This document shows positions 62,540-64,000 of a DNA stretch of 64,000 bases, piece after piece. The DNA is from an uncultured Bacteroidota bacterium (lineage in GTDB: Bacteria; Bacteroidota; Bacteroidia; Flavobacteriales; Flavobacteriaceae). The translations under genes were made by a program, and so were the position numbers. Numbering within the stretch: position 1 is the stretch's first letter; each line of letters begins with the position of its first letter. The notes below the pieces were generated by a model, which was given only the letters and a program-made list of their open reading frames with translations, ran no database searches and had not been told where the DNA came from. The stretch is taken from contig CACKBL010000002.1 in the NCBI GenBank assembly GCA_902598305.1, positions 1 through 64,000 of the forward strand, in the 5' to 3' direction.

Positions 62540-64000
62540 TTCTTTATAAACTTTATTGTTTCAAACCCTGAATTCGAATAAATCTTCAAAAAATAATTCC
62601 CAATTGGCAGGATAGAGATGTCCAATTTAAAATATCTAGATGCAAAATCTAATTTGATTTTTTTAGAATAGACAATATTACCAAAAGTATCGATTATATG
62701 TATTTCTGAATGCAATGAATCACCTCCAACTAAAATATTTAAATTGTCAGTTGATGGATTAGGATATATTTGTGACTTCGTGTCTATATATATGTATTCT
62801 TTATAAGTTCCTTGACAATCCAATGAGGTACTAACTTCTATAATATTAAGTCCCTTAGCTAAATTAAAATCTTTTTCGTTTTCATGAGTTGTAAATTTTT
62901 TGCCATTTATATTAACAATGTATTTTTTACTACCTTCAAAATTTAAACTTATAATTTTATTTGACTTGTTAATTTTACTTGTAACATTTAACGGTAATGG
63001 TTCATTTATCTCAGTAGTGTAACAAGTTTGAAAACTACTAATTCTTTCCATTACGCATATCTGATATGTCCCAGGGGTTAAGTTTTGAATTAATAGTTCT
63101 TGATTTGACATTGTAAATGAACGATAATAGCCATTACTTCCAGAAATTTCAACCTCATAATCAAAAACTGCTATTGCAGATATCTCAATTTCTCCATTTT
63201 GTTTTCCTCTACAAGTTGCATCCTTCTTAAAAATTTTGATGTTTCTTTGATCATTTAAATCACACAAATCTCCTATTCCATTATTATTAAAGTCAGCTTG
63301 ATCAGGATTGGTTACAAAGGGGCAATTGTCCTCATCATTTGGAATTAAATCACCATCTGTATTAGATTTTATTTCACCACTTAGACATAGTTTTAATGCC
63401 AAAAATTTTAAAATACCAGTGTCAACTGGGTACTGATCAATAATTCTTAAAGTCCACTCTCCCCCTGAGTTTAAGTTGTAAAAATCCTTAAGATTTCCAA
63501 TTGGTTTATATATACCCGTAAATGGAGGTGCACCATTTTGTATCGGGTTTGGTGACTCTGAATCAAAAATTGTGTTGGTGTAATTAATCCCTGTACCACC
63601 CAAATTTTTTGTTAAAATCACTTCATCTCCTTCAGGTGAAATCAGCATTATTGTTAAGTCTTGAATATAACTATGATCAATACTTAATTCTAAATCTAAG
63701 TCGATGATCTTTAAATTATCTAACACATTTATTTTTACCTCAGTTACCCCTTCCAGTGCTGAAGTTGCATCATTTAAATTGACAGGAATATTATCTGATG
63801 TATACGAATTACAACTTATAACAGTTGTAGAAAATTTTCTTGAATTCGATGGAGGACTATTACCGCAAATATTTAAAGCTGACACTCTCCAATAATAAGT
63901 CTCCTCTGGGTCTAAATTTGAAATTGAAATTTTATTTTCAAAAGTTCTTTCATCTTTAACAAGAGAAGAAAAATCCTCAACTGTACTTAATTCGAATCTA
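62536..64000 (-). CDS. Secreted multidomain protein with P-domain and T9SS sorting domain, partial (5' end outside window)
   Basis: The frame stays open to the right edge, and the GTG at 63883-63885 is an internal codon. Visible domains in order are an FN3-like module (ends YYWRVSALNICGNSPP), a proprotein-convertase P-domain (LDLELSIDHSYIQDLTIML, GGEWTLRIIDQYP), thrombospondin type 3 calcium-binding loops (DGDLIPNDEDNCP, NNNGIGDLCD) and a C-terminal T9SS type A sorting domain (YPNPSTDNLNI ... GNYFLKIYSNSGFETIKFI). This layout is typical of secreted metallopeptidases (reprolysin-type) in Flavobacteriia, but the catalytic part lies outside the window. Confidence 0.85.
   Translation of the reverse strand, partial: RFELSTVEDFSSLVKDERTFENKISISNLDPEETYYWRVSALNICGNSPPSNSRKFSTTVISCNSYTSDNIPVNLNDATSALEGVTEVKINVLDNLKIIDLDLELSIDHSYIQDLTIMLISPEGDEVILTKNLGGTGINYTNTIFDSESPNPIQNGAPPFTGIYKPIGNLKDFYNLNSGGEWTLRIIDQYPVDTGILKFLALKLCLSGEIKSNTDGDLIPNDEDNCPFVTNPDQADFNNNGIGDLCDLNDQRNIKIFKKDATCRGKQNGEIEISAIAVFDYEVEISGSNGYYRSFTMSNQELLIQNLTPGTYQICVMERISSFQTCYTTEINEPLPLNVTSKINKSNKIISLNFEGSKKYIVNINGKKFTTHENEKDFNLAKGLNIIEVSTSLDCQGTYKEYIYIDTKSQIYPNPSTDNLNILVGGDSLHSEIHIIDTFGNIVYSKKIKLDFASRYFKLDISILPIGNYFLKIYSNSGFETIKFIKK

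Noticed and set aside
63885-64000. GTG at 63883-63885 as the start of the secreted T9SS protein
   Set aside because: The same frame stays open to the window edge and encodes a continuing FN3-like module, so the codon is internal.
1-64000. CRISPR arrays, insertion sequences, prophage genes, rRNA genes and integration sites beside the tRNAs
   Set aside because: I found no spaced direct repeats, transposase or integrase genes, rRNA sequence or repeated tRNA ends in the window.

Overview
The window is strongly AT-rich bacterial DNA from a member of the Bacteroidota, most likely a marine Flavobacteriia/Flavobacteriaceae. The evidence is a SusC/SusD pair, several carboxypeptidase-regulatory-domain TonB receptors, a C-terminal type IX secretion sorting domain, a folK-deoxynucleoside kinase fusion, promoters of the Bacteroidota TTTG-N19-TAnnTTTG type, and starts without clear Shine-Dalgarno sequences. 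Coding density is very high: no gap exceeds 300 bases, and there are many short overlaps and several TTG starts. No strain or species can be named from this sequence alone.

Positions 1-25550 are mostly housekeeping. They hold a partial unknown gene, tRNA-Ser, a TatD nuclease, a small retropepsin-like protease, the 2-oxoglutarate dehydrogenase genes (sucA-odhB), and a umuC-umuD pair in reversed order followed by an exported protein and a TonB receptor. Next come rimM and rpsP (S16 with a long 48-bp repeat tail), tig-clpP-clpX, a GH3-like adenylating enzyme, a DUF2797 protein, an RluF-like pseudouridine synthase, a VUT/YhhQ transporter, sppA, folK-dNK, a TrmH-type methyltransferase, mutS, and tRNA-Gly plus tRNA-Leu.

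Positions 25557-49018 are catabolic and centre on peptides. A DUF1611 (DgcN-like) and dipeptide-epimerase (DgcA-like) pair lies beside a run of secreted hydrolases: two beta-lactamase-fold serine hydrolases, an S9 peptidase and an M81 (MlrC-like) metallopeptidase. These are followed by SusC/SusD, a clear terminator and a second S9 peptidase. Then come a thiolase with a multifunctional beta-oxidation enzyme, a HupE/UreJ-like protein with a DUF6702 partner, an M19 dipeptidase, and an MFS sugar porter with a PfkB kinase. The enzyme mix suggests use of peptides that contain D-amino acids, such as peptidoglycan fragments. That is inference.

Positions 49062-59405 begin with a putative zinc-protease lipoprotein and a Cys-rich mini-protein. 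A 25-bp palindrome that looks like a Fur-family box then precedes an apparent iron-acquisition cluster: a DUF4856 lipoprotein, an imelysin-family lipoprotein, an HTTM membrane protein, a FecA-like TonB receptor, a DUF6686 protein, a DUF2271 protein and a PepSY-flavodoxin membrane protein. The right end (59434-64000) is tRNA-Leu, prs, rplY and pth, then on the other strand a surface lipoprotein and the C-terminal part of a secreted multidomain T9SS protein that runs off the window.
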